DNA from: Pseudomonas frederiksbergensis
GTDB taxonomy: Bacteria > Pseudomonadota > Gammaproteobacteria > Pseudomonadales > Pseudomonadaceae
Assembly (NCBI RefSeq): GCF_003732665.1
Contig: NZ_MOBP01000003.1
Coordinates: 62,001 to 126,000, forward strand
Direction: 5' to 3'
Length of the DNA: 64,000 nt
Part shown: positions 28,569-36,757 of the stretch, piece by piece
Numbering within the stretch: position 1 is the first letter of the stretch
Layout of the letters: each line of letters begins with the position of its first letter
Position numbers and translations under genes: made by a program
The notes under the pieces: model-generated
The model's database searches: none
The model's input: the letters and a program-made list of their open reading frames with translations, nothing else
Told to the model about the DNA's origin: nothing

Positions 28569-28660
28569 CGCGGTGTTTTTTACGCGATACTTGCCAGCGA
28601 CCCACTGTGCCGTATTACAGTCACGGTCTATTCGCCGCAGTTCTCCCGACTCGAGTGCCC

Positions 28661-29425
28661 ATGAACGAACAGTTGCAGCCCCTAAAGAAACAACCGCGAG
28701 CAGGCAAAGCCGGCCGCAGCGGGACCCAGGACGATATTGTCTACGCGCATATCTTCGAGGCCATCCTCGAACAGCGCCTGGCGCCCGGCACCAAGTTGAG
28801 CGAAGAAGCGCTGGGGGAAATTTTCGGGGTCAGCCGCACCATCATTCGCCGTGCGCTGTCGCGCCTGGCCCATGAAGGCGTGGTTTTACTGCGACCGAAC
28901 CGTGGCGCGGTCGTCGCCAGCCCGAGCGTCGAAGAGGCGCGCCAGGTGTTCCTCGCACGGCGTCTGGTGGAGCGGGCGATTACCGAACTGGCGGTGCAAC
29001 ACGCTACCGCCGAGCAGATTGCCGAGTTGCGGCAGATGGTTAACGACGAACGCGACAGCTTCTCCCGTGGTGATCGCGGCGCCGGCATCCGTCTGTCGGG
29101 GGAATTCCACCTGAAACTGGCCGAAGCGGCGAAGAACGCCCCGTTGATCAGCTTCCAGCGCAGCCTGGTGTCCCAGACCTCGTTGATCATCGCCCAGTAC
29201 GAAAGCGGCAACCGCTCGCACTGTTCTTATGATGAACATACCCAGTTGATCGACGCGATCGAAGCGCGCAACGGTGAGTTGGCGGTGGACTTGATGATGC
29301 ATCACATGGATCACATCGACAGCAAACTCAACCTCGACGAAGAAAGTGCGTCGGATGATTTGCATGCGGTGTTCTCGCATTTGTTGCAGACCAAAAAGCC
29401 TGGGCGGTCTTCCGCGAAAATCTGA
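28661..29425 (+). CDS. GntR/FCD-family transcriptional regulator
   Basis: 254 residues: N-terminal winged helix (~30-95; LGEIFGVSRTIIRRALSRLA) and C-terminal all-helical FCD ligand domain (~105-240) with histidines and acidic residues that bind a metal (e.g. GEFHLKLAEAA, MMHHMDHID). It lies between a divergent BenE-like permease and convergent guaD, so it probably controls purine or related uptake and breakdown. ATG 28661 starts just before the DNA-binding region; the ligand is unknown. Confidence 0.85.
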   Translation: MNEQLQPLKKQPRAGKAGRSGTQDDIVYAHIFEAILEQRLAPGTKLSEEALGEIFGVSRTIIRRALSRLAHEGVVLLRPNRGAVVASPSVEEARQVFLARRLVERAITELAVQHATAEQIAELRQMVNDERDSFSRGDRGAGIRLSGEFHLKLAEAAKNAPLISFQRSLVSQTSLIIAQYESGNRSHCSYDEHTQLIDAIEARNGELAVDLMMHHMDHIDSKLNLDEESASDDLHAVFSHLLQTKKPGRSSAKI

Positions 29426-29442
29426 AAGACCGAGTCGCTCCC

Positions 29443-29535
29443 TTCGCGAGCAAGCCCGCTCCCACATGGGATCTCTAGCGAACACAATATGTGTGGACGA
29501 CGCAGATTCCATGTGGGAGCGGGCTTGCTCGCGAA
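29443..29535. repeat. REP pair (inverted), class A, long spacer
   Basis: Inverted REP pair after the gntR gene, convergent with the guaD operon. Confidence 0.9.
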
Positions 29536-29552
29536 GGCAGCCTCAAGGACAC

Positions 29553-29586
29553 AAAAAAATCCCCCGCAACCAGCGATTGCGGGGGA
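29553..29586 (-). terminator. Terminator of the xdh-guaD operon
   Basis: On the minus strand TTGC-side and TCCCCCGCAA/TTGCGGGGGA arms with a seven-base loop, followed by seven Ts. Confidence 0.75.
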
Positions 29587-29589
29587 TTG

Positions 29590-29690
29590 ATCGTTCCCAT
29601 GCTCCGCGTGGGAATGCCTCTAGGGACGCTCCGCGTCCAGTGACGCGGAGCGTCACGGGCTGCATTCCCACGCAGAGCGTGGGAACGATC
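29590..29690. repeat. Palindromic repeat, CGTTCCCACGC type
   Basis: Outer arms ATCGTTCCCATGCTCCGCGT and its inverse, with an inner GACGCTCCGCGTC palindrome pair. A second repeat class distinct from the REP pairs; it sits between the terminator and guaD. Confidence 0.85.
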
Positions 29691-29704
29691 GGTGCGAAGA
29701 AACC

Positions 29705-31009
29705 TTAACGCTGATGCACCAATTTCCCCGCCGCATAGGTCTGCAACACCGTCCGGTCATCCCCCAGCGTCATCAACACAAACAACGTTTCGGCAATGTT
29801 ATTGGCCTGTTTCAAGCGATAGCTGAGCAGCGGCGTGGCGTTGTAGTCCAGCACCAGGAAGTCCGCATCCGTGCCGGCGTGCAGCGTGCCGATTTTGTCT
29901 TCCAGCCGCAGCGCCCGCGCACCGCCCAGGGTGGCCAGGTACAGCGACTTGAACGGGCTCAACCGCGCGCCCTGCAACTGCATGACCTTGTACGCTTCGT
30001 TCAAGGTTTGCAGCAGCGAGAAACTGGTGCCGCCGCCCACGTCCGTACCCAAACCGACATTCAACTTATGCTTCTCGGCCATCGGCAGATTGAACAAGCC
30101 GCTGCCAAGGAAGAAGTTCGAGGTCGGGCAGAAGGCAATCGCCGAGCCGGTTTCCGCCAACCGCGCACACTCGTCTTCGCACAGGTGCACGCCATGGGCA
30201 AACACCGAGCGCTCGCCCAGTAACTGGTAGTGATCGTAAACGTCCAGGTAGCCCTTGCGCTCCGGGAACAGCTCCTTAACCCACTCGACTTCTTTAAGGT
30301 TTTCACTGATGTGGGTCTGCATGTACAGATCCGGGTATTCACTGAGCAACTGCCCGGCGAGGGTCAGTTGTTCCGGGGTGCTGGTGGGGGCGAAACGCGG
30401 GGTGACCGCGTAGTGCAAGCGACCCTTGCCGTGCCAGCGCTCGATCAGCGCCTTGCTTTCGACGTAGCTGGATTCGGCGGTGTCGGTCAGGTAGTCCGGC
30501 GCGTTGCGGTCCATCATCACTTTGCCGGCGATCATCCGCAGGTCCAGTTGCTGCGCGGCTTCGAAGAACGAGTTCACCGATTGCGGGTGCACACTGCCGA
30601 AGACCAGCGCGGTGGTGGTGCCGTTGCGCAGCAGTTCCTTGATGAAGATGTCCGCCACTTCATCGGCGTGGGCCTTGTCGGCGAACTGGCTTTCGCACGG
30701 GAAGGTGTAGGTGTTGAGCCAGTCCAGCAGTTGCTCGCCGTAGGCGCCGACCATCCCGGTTTGCGGCAAGTGAATGTGGGTATCGATCAGGCCCGGGGTG
30801 ATCAGTGCATCCTGGTAATGGATGATCTCGATGTCCGCCGGCAGGGTCGCCAGCAGCTCGGTGGCGTGGCCGATGGCGCTGATCTGGCCGTTCTCGACCA
30901 CCAGCAGACCGTCCTCGAAATACTCATAGGAGGCTTCGATGCCGACTTCGGCAGGGTCGGCGATGCTGTGCAGGATGGCGGCACGGTAGGCTTTGCGAGT
31001 CAAAGGCAT
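29705..31009 (-). CDS. guaD: guanine deaminase
   Basis: 434 residues of the amidohydrolase family. Zinc ligands are visible in DTHIHLPQTG (HxH, ~residue 77), QTHISEN and HGVHL, with the catalytic Asp in GLGTDVGGGTSFS. It converts guanine to xanthine, which XdhAB then oxidises. It is the last gene of xdhA-xdhB-xdhC-guaD, 8 bases behind xdhC, with a terminator downstream. Confidence 0.94.
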   Translation of the reverse strand: MPLTRKAYRAAILHSIADPAEVGIEASYEYFEDGLLVVENGQISAIGHATELLATLPADIEIIHYQDALITPGLIDTHIHLPQTGMVGAYGEQLLDWLNTYTFPCESQFADKAHADEVADIFIKELLRNGTTTALVFGSVHPQSVNSFFEAAQQLDLRMIAGKVMMDRNAPDYLTDTAESSYVESKALIERWHGKGRLHYAVTPRFAPTSTPEQLTLAGQLLSEYPDLYMQTHISENLKEVEWVKELFPERKGYLDVYDHYQLLGERSVFAHGVHLCEDECARLAETGSAIAFCPTSNFFLGSGLFNLPMAEKHKLNVGLGTDVGGGTSFSLLQTLNEAYKVMQLQGARLSPFKSLYLATLGGARALRLEDKIGTLHAGTDADFLVLDYNATPLLSYRLKQANNIAETLFVLMTLGDDRTVLQTYAAGKLVHQR

Positions 31010-31017
31010 GTCAGTTC

Positions 31018-31863
31018 TCAGTTGGAGGCTTGGCTGCGGCGTGAAACGGGCAGCAGTTTGGCAATCGATGATCCGGCGCTGGCGGTCTGCTGGCCGAAAT
31101 TCGCGTTATAGGTGGCGATGATTTCGCCGGCGATGGAGATGGCGATTTCCACAGGCAACTTGCCTTTGACTTCGCCGATGCCCATCGGGCAGCGCATGCG
31201 TTGCAGCACGCTGCTGTCAAAGCCGCGGTCGCGCAGGCGATGTTCGAACTTCACCCGTTTGGTCTTCGAGCCGATCAGGCCGAAGTAGGCGAAGTCGTTG
31301 CGCTTGAGGATCGCGGCAGTGAGTTCGAGGTCGAGCTGGTGGTTGTGGGTCATGACAATGCAGTAGCTGCCGGCGGGCAAATTGTCGATTTCATCCACCG
31401 GTTCTTCGGCGACGATTTTACGCACGCCGTGGGGAATCTGTTCCGGGAACTCCGCCTCCCGGGAATCGATCCAGCGCACCCGGCAGGGCAGGCTGGCGAG
31501 CAGCGGCACCAAGGCGCGGCCGACATGACCGGCGCCGAACACGGCGATCTGCGCCTGGACCTGACCCATCGGTTCGAACAGCAACACCGTCACGCCGCCG
31601 CAGCACTGACCCAGGCTGGCGCCGAGGCTGAAGCGCTCCAGGTGCGTGTCCTGCTTGCCGCTGGCGAGCATCTCGCGGCCGATCTGCATCGCCTTGTATT
31701 CCAGATGCCCGCCACCGATGGTGTCGAAGGTCTGGGTGGCGCTGATGACCATCTTCGAACCGGCATTGCGCGGCGTCGAGCCGAGCTCTTCGATGATGGT
31801 CACCAACACGCAGGGTTCACCCTGGGATTGCAGGTCGGCGAGGGCGTCGATCCAGTTGTACAT
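31018..31863 (-). CDS. xdhC: xanthine dehydrogenase maturation factor
   Basis: 281 residues with the XdhC N-terminal domain (CVLVTIIEELGSTPRNAG) and the C-terminal Rossmann domain (AVFGAGHVGRALVPLL). XdhC binds molybdenum cofactor, helps add the essential sulfido ligand and inserts it into XdhB. ATG 31863 (MYNWIDALADLQSQGEP) is chosen; the upstream extension reads through a REP pair. Separated from xdhB by that REP. Confidence 0.93.
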   Translation of the reverse strand: MYNWIDALADLQSQGEPCVLVTIIEELGSTPRNAGSKMVISATQTFDTIGGGHLEYKAMQIGREMLASGKQDTHLERFSLGASLGQCCGGVTVLLFEPMGQVQAQIAVFGAGHVGRALVPLLASLPCRVRWIDSREAEFPEQIPHGVRKIVAEEPVDEIDNLPAGSYCIVMTHNHQLDLELTAAILKRNDFAYFGLIGSKTKRVKFEHRLRDRGFDSSVLQRMRCPMGIGEVKGKLPVEIAISIAGEIIATYNANFGQQTASAGSSIAKLLPVSRRSQASN

Positions 31864-31899
31864 ATTCACCTCGACATCGTTGTTGTCTGTTCGGGCCTC

Positions 31900-31964
31900 T
31901 TCGCGAGCAAGCCCGCTCCCACATTTGGAATGCATTCCCCTGTGGGAGCGGGCTTGCTCGCGAA
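31900..31964. repeat. REP pair (inverted), class A, inside the xdh operon
   Basis: 65-base short-spacer REP pair in the 117-base gap between xdhB and xdhC, i.e. within an operon. It could stabilise the upstream part of the mRNA or lower expression of xdhC-guaD. Confidence 0.9.
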
Positions 31965-31980
31965 TGGCCACGCCTCGGTC

Positions 31981-34383
31981 TCAGAGCGAAGCCAACTCCG
32001 CCGGCTCAGCCTCGACAGCCTTCGCCACCTTCAACTGCCGCATCTGCTCACACCCCCACAACACCCGCTCCGGGGTCGCCGGCGCATCGATCTTCGGTTG
32101 ATGCTTGTAGTCGCCGAGGCTGGCCACGGCGTCCTTGATCGCACACCACGAGGCGATGCCGAGCATAAACGGCGGCTCACCCACAGCCTTGGAATGGAAC
32201 ACCGTGTCTTCCGGGTTCTTGCGGTTCTCCACCAGCTTCACCCGCAGGTCCAGCGGCATGTCCGCCACCGCCGGGATCTTGTAACTCGCCGGGCCGTTGG
32301 TCATCAGCTTGCCTTTGTTGTTCCACACCAGTTCTTCCATGGTCAGCCAGCCCATGCCCTGGATGAAACCGCCCTCGACCTGGCCGATGTCGATGGCCGG
32401 GTTCAACGAGGCGCCGACGTCGTGGAGGATGTCGGTGCGCAACATTTTGTATTCGCCGGTCAGGGTGTCGACGATCACCTCGCAGCACGCCGCACCGAAG
32501 GCGTAGTAGTAGAACGGACGACCCCGGGCCTGGCTGCGGTCGTAGAAGATTTTCGGGGTCTTGTAGAAGCCGGTGCTGGACAGCGAAACCTGGGCGAAAT
32601 ACGCCTGTTGGATCAGCGCTTCGAAGGTCAGGATATGGTCGCGAACCCGCACGTGGCCGTTGTGGAATTCCACGTCTTCTTCGCTGACCTTGTACTGGCG
32701 GGCCGCGAATTCAACCAAACGTTTCTTGATGATTTCTGCGGCGTTCTGCGCGGCTTTACCGTTCAAGTCGGCGCCGCTGGAAGCAGCGGTCGGCGAGGTG
32801 TTCGGCACCTTGTCGGTGTTGGTCGCGGTGATCTGCACGCGGTCCATTTCCACCTGGAACACTTCGGCCACGACCTGCGCGACTTTGGTGTTCAGACCCT
32901 GGCCCATTTCGGTGCCGCCGTGGTTCAAATGGATGCTGCCGTCGGTGTAGACGTGCACCAGCGCACCGGCCTGGTTGAGGAAACTGGCGGTGAAGGAAAT
33001 ACCGAATTTCACCGGGGTCAGCGCCAGGCCTTTTTTCAGGATCGGGCTGTTGGCGTTGTAGCGCCGGATCGCTTCGCGGCGCTCGGCGTACTGGCTGCTT
33101 TCTTCCAGTTCGGCGGTCATTTCCTCGAGCATGTTGTGCTCGACGGTCTGGTAGTAATGGGTGACGTTGCGTTCGGTCTTGCCGTAGTAGTTGGCCTTGC
33201 GCACCGACAGCGGATCGAGGGCCAGATGGCGGGCAATCGCGTCCATCACTTCTTCGATGGCAACCATGCCTTGCGGGCCGCCGAAGCCACGGTAAGCGGT
33301 GTTCGACGCGGTGTTGGTCTTGCAGCGATGACCGTTGATGGTCGCATCGCCCAGGTAATACGAGTTGTCGGCGTGGAACATCGCACGGTCGACAATCGAC
33401 GCCGACAAGTCCGGCGAGCAGCCGCAGTTGCCCGCCAGTTCCAAAGCGATGCCATGCAGGCGCCCGGTGCTGTCGAAGCCGACGTCGTACTCGACGTAGA
33501 ACGGGTGACGCTTGCCGGTCATCAGCATGTCTTCAACCCGTGGCAAACGCATCTTGGTCGGCTGGCCGGTGAGGTGCGCAATGACCGCGCACAAACACGC
33601 CGGGCTCGCCGCCTGGGTTTCCTTGCCGCCGAAACCACCGCCCATGCGGCGCATGTCGACGACGATTTTGTTCATCGACACGTCGAGCACTTCGGCTACG
33701 AGCTTCTGCACTTCGGTCGGGTTTTGCGTAGAGCAGTAGACAATCATCCCGCCGTCTTCAGTCGGCATCACCGAAGAAATCTGGGTTTCGAGGTAGAAGT
33801 GTTCCTGGCCGCCGATGTGCAGCGTGCCTTGGATGCGATGTTCGGCCGTCGCCAACGCGCCGGCCGAATCGCCGCGCTGGTGGGTGTGGCTGTCGAGCAC
33901 GAAGTGGCGCTTTCTTAACGCTTCAACCACGTCCAGAACGGGTTCCAGATCTTCGTATTCAATGATCGCCGCCATCGCCGCTTTGCGTGCGGTGTCCAGA
34001 TCTTTCGCCGCGACGGCAATCACCGGTTGGCCAACGAATTCCACCGTATCGATGGCCAGCAATGGATCGCCCGGTAGCAACGGCCCAATGTCTTTCAGCC
34101 CCGGCACGTCTTCGTGGGTGATGGCGATGCGTACGCCTTCAAAGGCGTAGCACGGCTGGGTATCAATGCTGATGATTTTCGCGTGGGCGCGGTCCGACAG
34201 CCGTGCATAAACGTGCAACTGGTTGGGGAATTCCAGCCGGTCGTCGATGTACTGCGCTTCACCGGACACGTGCTTGGCGGCGCTGTCGTGCTTGACGCTG
34301 CGGCCGACACCGGTGGTCAGGTCCTTGGCGAACAATTCAGCCAGTTCGGCTTGGGTCTTCTCTACAGCGTGATGATTAGACAT
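31981..34383 (-). CDS. xdhB: xanthine dehydrogenase, molybdopterin subunit
   Basis: 800 residues, the large molybdenum-binding subunit. Recognisable stretches include GGGFGGKETQA (~residue 245), the AYRGFGGPQGM substrate-site loop (~residue 350) and a late GVGEPP-like segment reading AVGEPPFMLG with the catalytic Glu (~residue 740). It oxidises hypoxanthine and xanthine to urate. It overlaps xdhA by 8 bases (ATGTCTAA), showing translational coupling. Confidence 0.95.
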   Translation of the reverse strand: MSNHHAVEKTQAELAELFAKDLTTGVGRSVKHDSAAKHVSGEAQYIDDRLEFPNQLHVYARLSDRAHAKIISIDTQPCYAFEGVRIAITHEDVPGLKDIGPLLPGDPLLAIDTVEFVGQPVIAVAAKDLDTARKAAMAAIIEYEDLEPVLDVVEALRKRHFVLDSHTHQRGDSAGALATAEHRIQGTLHIGGQEHFYLETQISSVMPTEDGGMIVYCSTQNPTEVQKLVAEVLDVSMNKIVVDMRRMGGGFGGKETQAASPACLCAVIAHLTGQPTKMRLPRVEDMLMTGKRHPFYVEYDVGFDSTGRLHGIALELAGNCGCSPDLSASIVDRAMFHADNSYYLGDATINGHRCKTNTASNTAYRGFGGPQGMVAIEEVMDAIARHLALDPLSVRKANYYGKTERNVTHYYQTVEHNMLEEMTAELEESSQYAERREAIRRYNANSPILKKGLALTPVKFGISFTASFLNQAGALVHVYTDGSIHLNHGGTEMGQGLNTKVAQVVAEVFQVEMDRVQITATNTDKVPNTSPTAASSGADLNGKAAQNAAEIIKKRLVEFAARQYKVSEEDVEFHNGHVRVRDHILTFEALIQQAYFAQVSLSSTGFYKTPKIFYDRSQARGRPFYYYAFGAACCEVIVDTLTGEYKMLRTDILHDVGASLNPAIDIGQVEGGFIQGMGWLTMEELVWNNKGKLMTNGPASYKIPAVADMPLDLRVKLVENRKNPEDTVFHSKAVGEPPFMLGIASWCAIKDAVASLGDYKHQPKIDAPATPERVLWGCEQMRQLKVAKAVEAEPAELASL

Positions 34384-35830
34384 AAGCGGTCACCCGAGTC
34401 TCGATGTGCGGCGTTTGCAGTTCGATGAAGTATTTGCGCAGCAGGTTTTGCGCGCTGAGCAGGCGATATTCCTTACTGGCGCGGAAGTCCGAGAGCGGCG
34501 TGAAATCCTCGGCCAGAGCGGCGCAGGCGCGTTCGACCGTGGCATGGTTGAACGGCGCACCGAGCAGGACGGTTTCGCAGTTTTTTGCGCGTTTCGGGAT
34601 GGCCGCCATGCCGCCGAACGCGACGCGGGCATCGGCGATAACACCGTTGTCGATGCGCAGGTTGAACGCGGCGCAGACAGCGGAAATGTCATCGTCCAGA
34701 CGCTTCGACACCTTGTAGGCGCGGAACAGTTGTTCGGCACTGGCCCGAGGCACGATGATCTTTTCGATGAACTCGCTTTCCTGGCGTGCGGTGACCCGGT
34801 AATCGATGAAGTAATCCTCGATGGCCAGGGTGCGGCGGGTTTCGCCTTTGCACAAAACGATCTGCGCGCCCAGAGCAATCAGCAGCGGCGGCGAGTCACC
34901 AATCGGCGAAGCGTTGCCGATGTTGCCACCCAGGGTGCCCTGGTTGCGGATCTGCAGAGAGGCGAAGCGTTGCAGCAATTCGCCGAAGTCCGGGTATTCG
35001 CTTTTCAGCGCATCGTAGCAATCGGAGAGGGCGGTGGCGGCGCCGATTTCCAGGCGATCGTCGAAGCGTTCGATGCGCTTCATCTCGGCGACGTTGCCGA
35101 CGTAGATCATCACCGGCAAGGTGCGGTGGAACTGCGTGACTTCCAGCGCCAGATCGGTGCCGCCGGCCAGCAGGCGGGCCTGTGGGTAAGCGTCGTAGAG
35201 GTCGGCCAGGTCGGCGACAGTCAGCGGCACCAGGCAGCGCTTGTCGCCACTGTTGAGTTCGCCGATGTCGGTGGGGGCGATGGCTTTGAGGCGGGCGATG
35301 GTGTCGGCCTCGCGGGCGTCGAACTGGTCCGGTTGCTTGCCGCAGCAGGACTGTTCGGCGGCTTGCAGGATCGGCCGATAGCCGGTGCAACGGCAGAGAT
35401 TGCCGGCCAGGGCTTCGTGGGCTTTATGGGAATCCGGTGCGTCGCTGTTCTTTTGCAGGGCGAATAGCGACATGACGAAGCCCGGTGTGCAGAAGCCGCA
35501 TTGCGAGCCGTGGCACTCGACCATGGCTTTTTGCACGCTGTGCAGTTCGCCCTGGTGCTTGAGGTCTTCGACGCTGATCAGTTGTTTGCCGTGCAACGAC
35601 GAAACGAACGTCAGGCACGAGTTGAGGCTGCGATAGCGAATGTGTTCGCGGCCGTCGTCATCCGTCTGCAATTCGCCGACCACCACGGTGCACGCGCCGC
35701 AGTCACCGCTGGCGCAGCCTTCTTTGGTGCCGGGTTTGCCCACATGGTCGCGCAAGTAATTGAGCACGGTCAGGTTCGGGTCCAGGGCGTGCTCGCTACG
35801 GAGTTCCTGGTTTAGTAAAAACTGGATCAC
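34376..35830 (-). CDS. xdhA: xanthine dehydrogenase, FeS-FAD subunit
   Basis: 484 residues: two [2Fe-2S] centres at the N-terminus (SGDCGACTVVVGEL; GSQCGFCTPGF with LCRCTGYRP) and a FAD domain (~200-480, with ARLLAGGTDL and NQGTLGGNIGNASP). It carries electrons from the Mo site to NAD. A GTG start at 35830 gives the usual length; the longer frame adds an unmatched, asparagine-rich leader. First gene of the operon, with a sigma54-like element 163-178 bases upstream. Confidence 0.93.
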   Translation of the reverse strand: MIQFLLNQELRSEHALDPNLTVLNYLRDHVGKPGTKEGCASGDCGACTVVVGELQTDDDGREHIRYRSLNSCLTFVSSLHGKQLISVEDLKHQGELHSVQKAMVECHGSQCGFCTPGFVMSLFALQKNSDAPDSHKAHEALAGNLCRCTGYRPILQAAEQSCCGKQPDQFDAREADTIARLKAIAPTDIGELNSGDKRCLVPLTVADLADLYDAYPQARLLAGGTDLALEVTQFHRTLPVMIYVGNVAEMKRIERFDDRLEIGAATALSDCYDALKSEYPDFGELLQRFASLQIRNQGTLGGNIGNASPIGDSPPLLIALGAQIVLCKGETRRTLAIEDYFIDYRVTARQESEFIEKIIVPRASAEQLFRAYKVSKRLDDDISAVCAAFNLRIDNGVIADARVAFGGMAAIPKRAKNCETVLLGAPFNHATVERACAALAEDFTPLSDFRASKEYRLLSAQNLLRKYFIELQTPHIETRVTAYV

Positions 35831-35992
35831 GGAAGGCCTCGCAGACTCATTATTGTTGTTAACCGATTGAGCCGAATTTATCAGGTCTGACTTTTCGGTC
35901 AATGATTTTCTGACTTAAAGGTCAGGAAAACCCGTTTTGGCGATCAACAGCGCGTTTCAACAGTATTGACCCTCACGCGCTAGCCTGCTTTT

Positions 35993-36008
35993 TGCTTAAT
36001 TCGTGCCA
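35993..36008 (-). promoter_or_regulatory. sigma54-like promoter upstream of xdhA
   Basis: TGGCAC-GAATT-AAGCA on the minus strand has the GG-N10-GC core and a full TTGGCACG -24 box, with a weaker -12 box. Start expected near 35981, a leader of about 150 bases. Confidence 0.5.
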
Positions 36009-36095
36009 AAAACCGCCGGGTGGGCACTCCGCCATGACGTACCAATTGCGCTACACTGCGCCGCTTGTGCAGATCGAAGAGTTTGAAGGACAACC

Positions 36096-36755
36096 ATGAC
36101 GTTCAAGGCGCCGGACAGCCTCGCCGAGCAAATTGCTCACCACCTCGCCGAACGCATCATTCGCGGCGAAATGAAGCCGGGAGAGCGCATCCAGGAACAG
36201 AAGGTCACGCTGGCCCTCAATGTCAGTCGCGGTTCGGTCCGTGAGGCCTTGCTGATCCTCGAGCGTCGCCACCTGATCGCGATTTTGCCGCGACGGGGCG
36301 CCCACGTGACCGAACTCACGCCGCACAAGGTCCAGAGCCTGTGCACGCTGATGAGCGAGTTGTACATCTTGCTCGGCAACGCCGTGGCTACCGGTTGGCA
36401 AGTCCAGGCCGACCTCGCGCCGTTCGTGCAGATCCAGCAGCGCCTGACCGCCAGTTACGAGCGCCAGGACATCCGCACCTTCGTTGACGACAGCTTCAGC
36501 GTGATGCGCGCCGCGTACCCGTTCGCCAACAACCCGTACTTGCAGGAAACCGTCGAGAATCTGCAGCCGGCCATGAGCCGCGCGTATTTCCTCGCCCTGG
36601 AACAGCGCAAGGCCGAGATGAGCGAGTTCCTGGAACTGTTCCAGCGCCTGCTCGCCGCCGTGATTGCCCGTGACTTCCCGCAGATTCGCGTAGTGCTTAC
36701 GGCCTATGCCCAGCGCAGCTGCGATCTGGTGGTTTCCGCCCTGACGGTCGCTTAA
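36096..36755 (+). CDS. GntR/FCD-family transcriptional regulator
   Basis: 219 residues: winged helix (~5-75; VTLALNVSRGSVREALLILE) and an FCD-like helical domain (~85-215). It is divergent from xdhA and ends only 2 bases before smc. In P. aeruginosa the equivalent gene (PA1526) sits in the same place. Either purine catabolism or an unrelated pathway could be the target; the divergent layout favours the xdh operon, but this is inference. Confidence 0.85.
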   Translation: MTFKAPDSLAEQIAHHLAERIIRGEMKPGERIQEQKVTLALNVSRGSVREALLILERRHLIAILPRRGAHVTELTPHKVQSLCTLMSELYILLGNAVATGWQVQADLAPFVQIQQRLTASYERQDIRTFVDDSFSVMRAAYPFANNPYLQETVENLQPAMSRAYFLALEQRKAEMSEFLELFQRLLAAVIARDFPQIRVVLTAYAQRSCDLVVSALTVA

Positions 36756-36757
36756 GC

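Larger units (their letters stand above)
28301..28660. other. benE-gntR divergent region
   Basis: 360 bases with a REP pair (28354-28443) on the benE side and a short palindrome ATTGT-GT-ACAAT (28557-28568) 93 bases before the gntR ATG. No open frame with support. Confidence 0.6.

Noticed and set aside
31201-33918. 905-codon open frame on the plus strand opposite xdhB and xdhC
   Set aside because: It reads through a REP pair and is His/Val/Gln-rich, typical of the reverse of high-GC genes.
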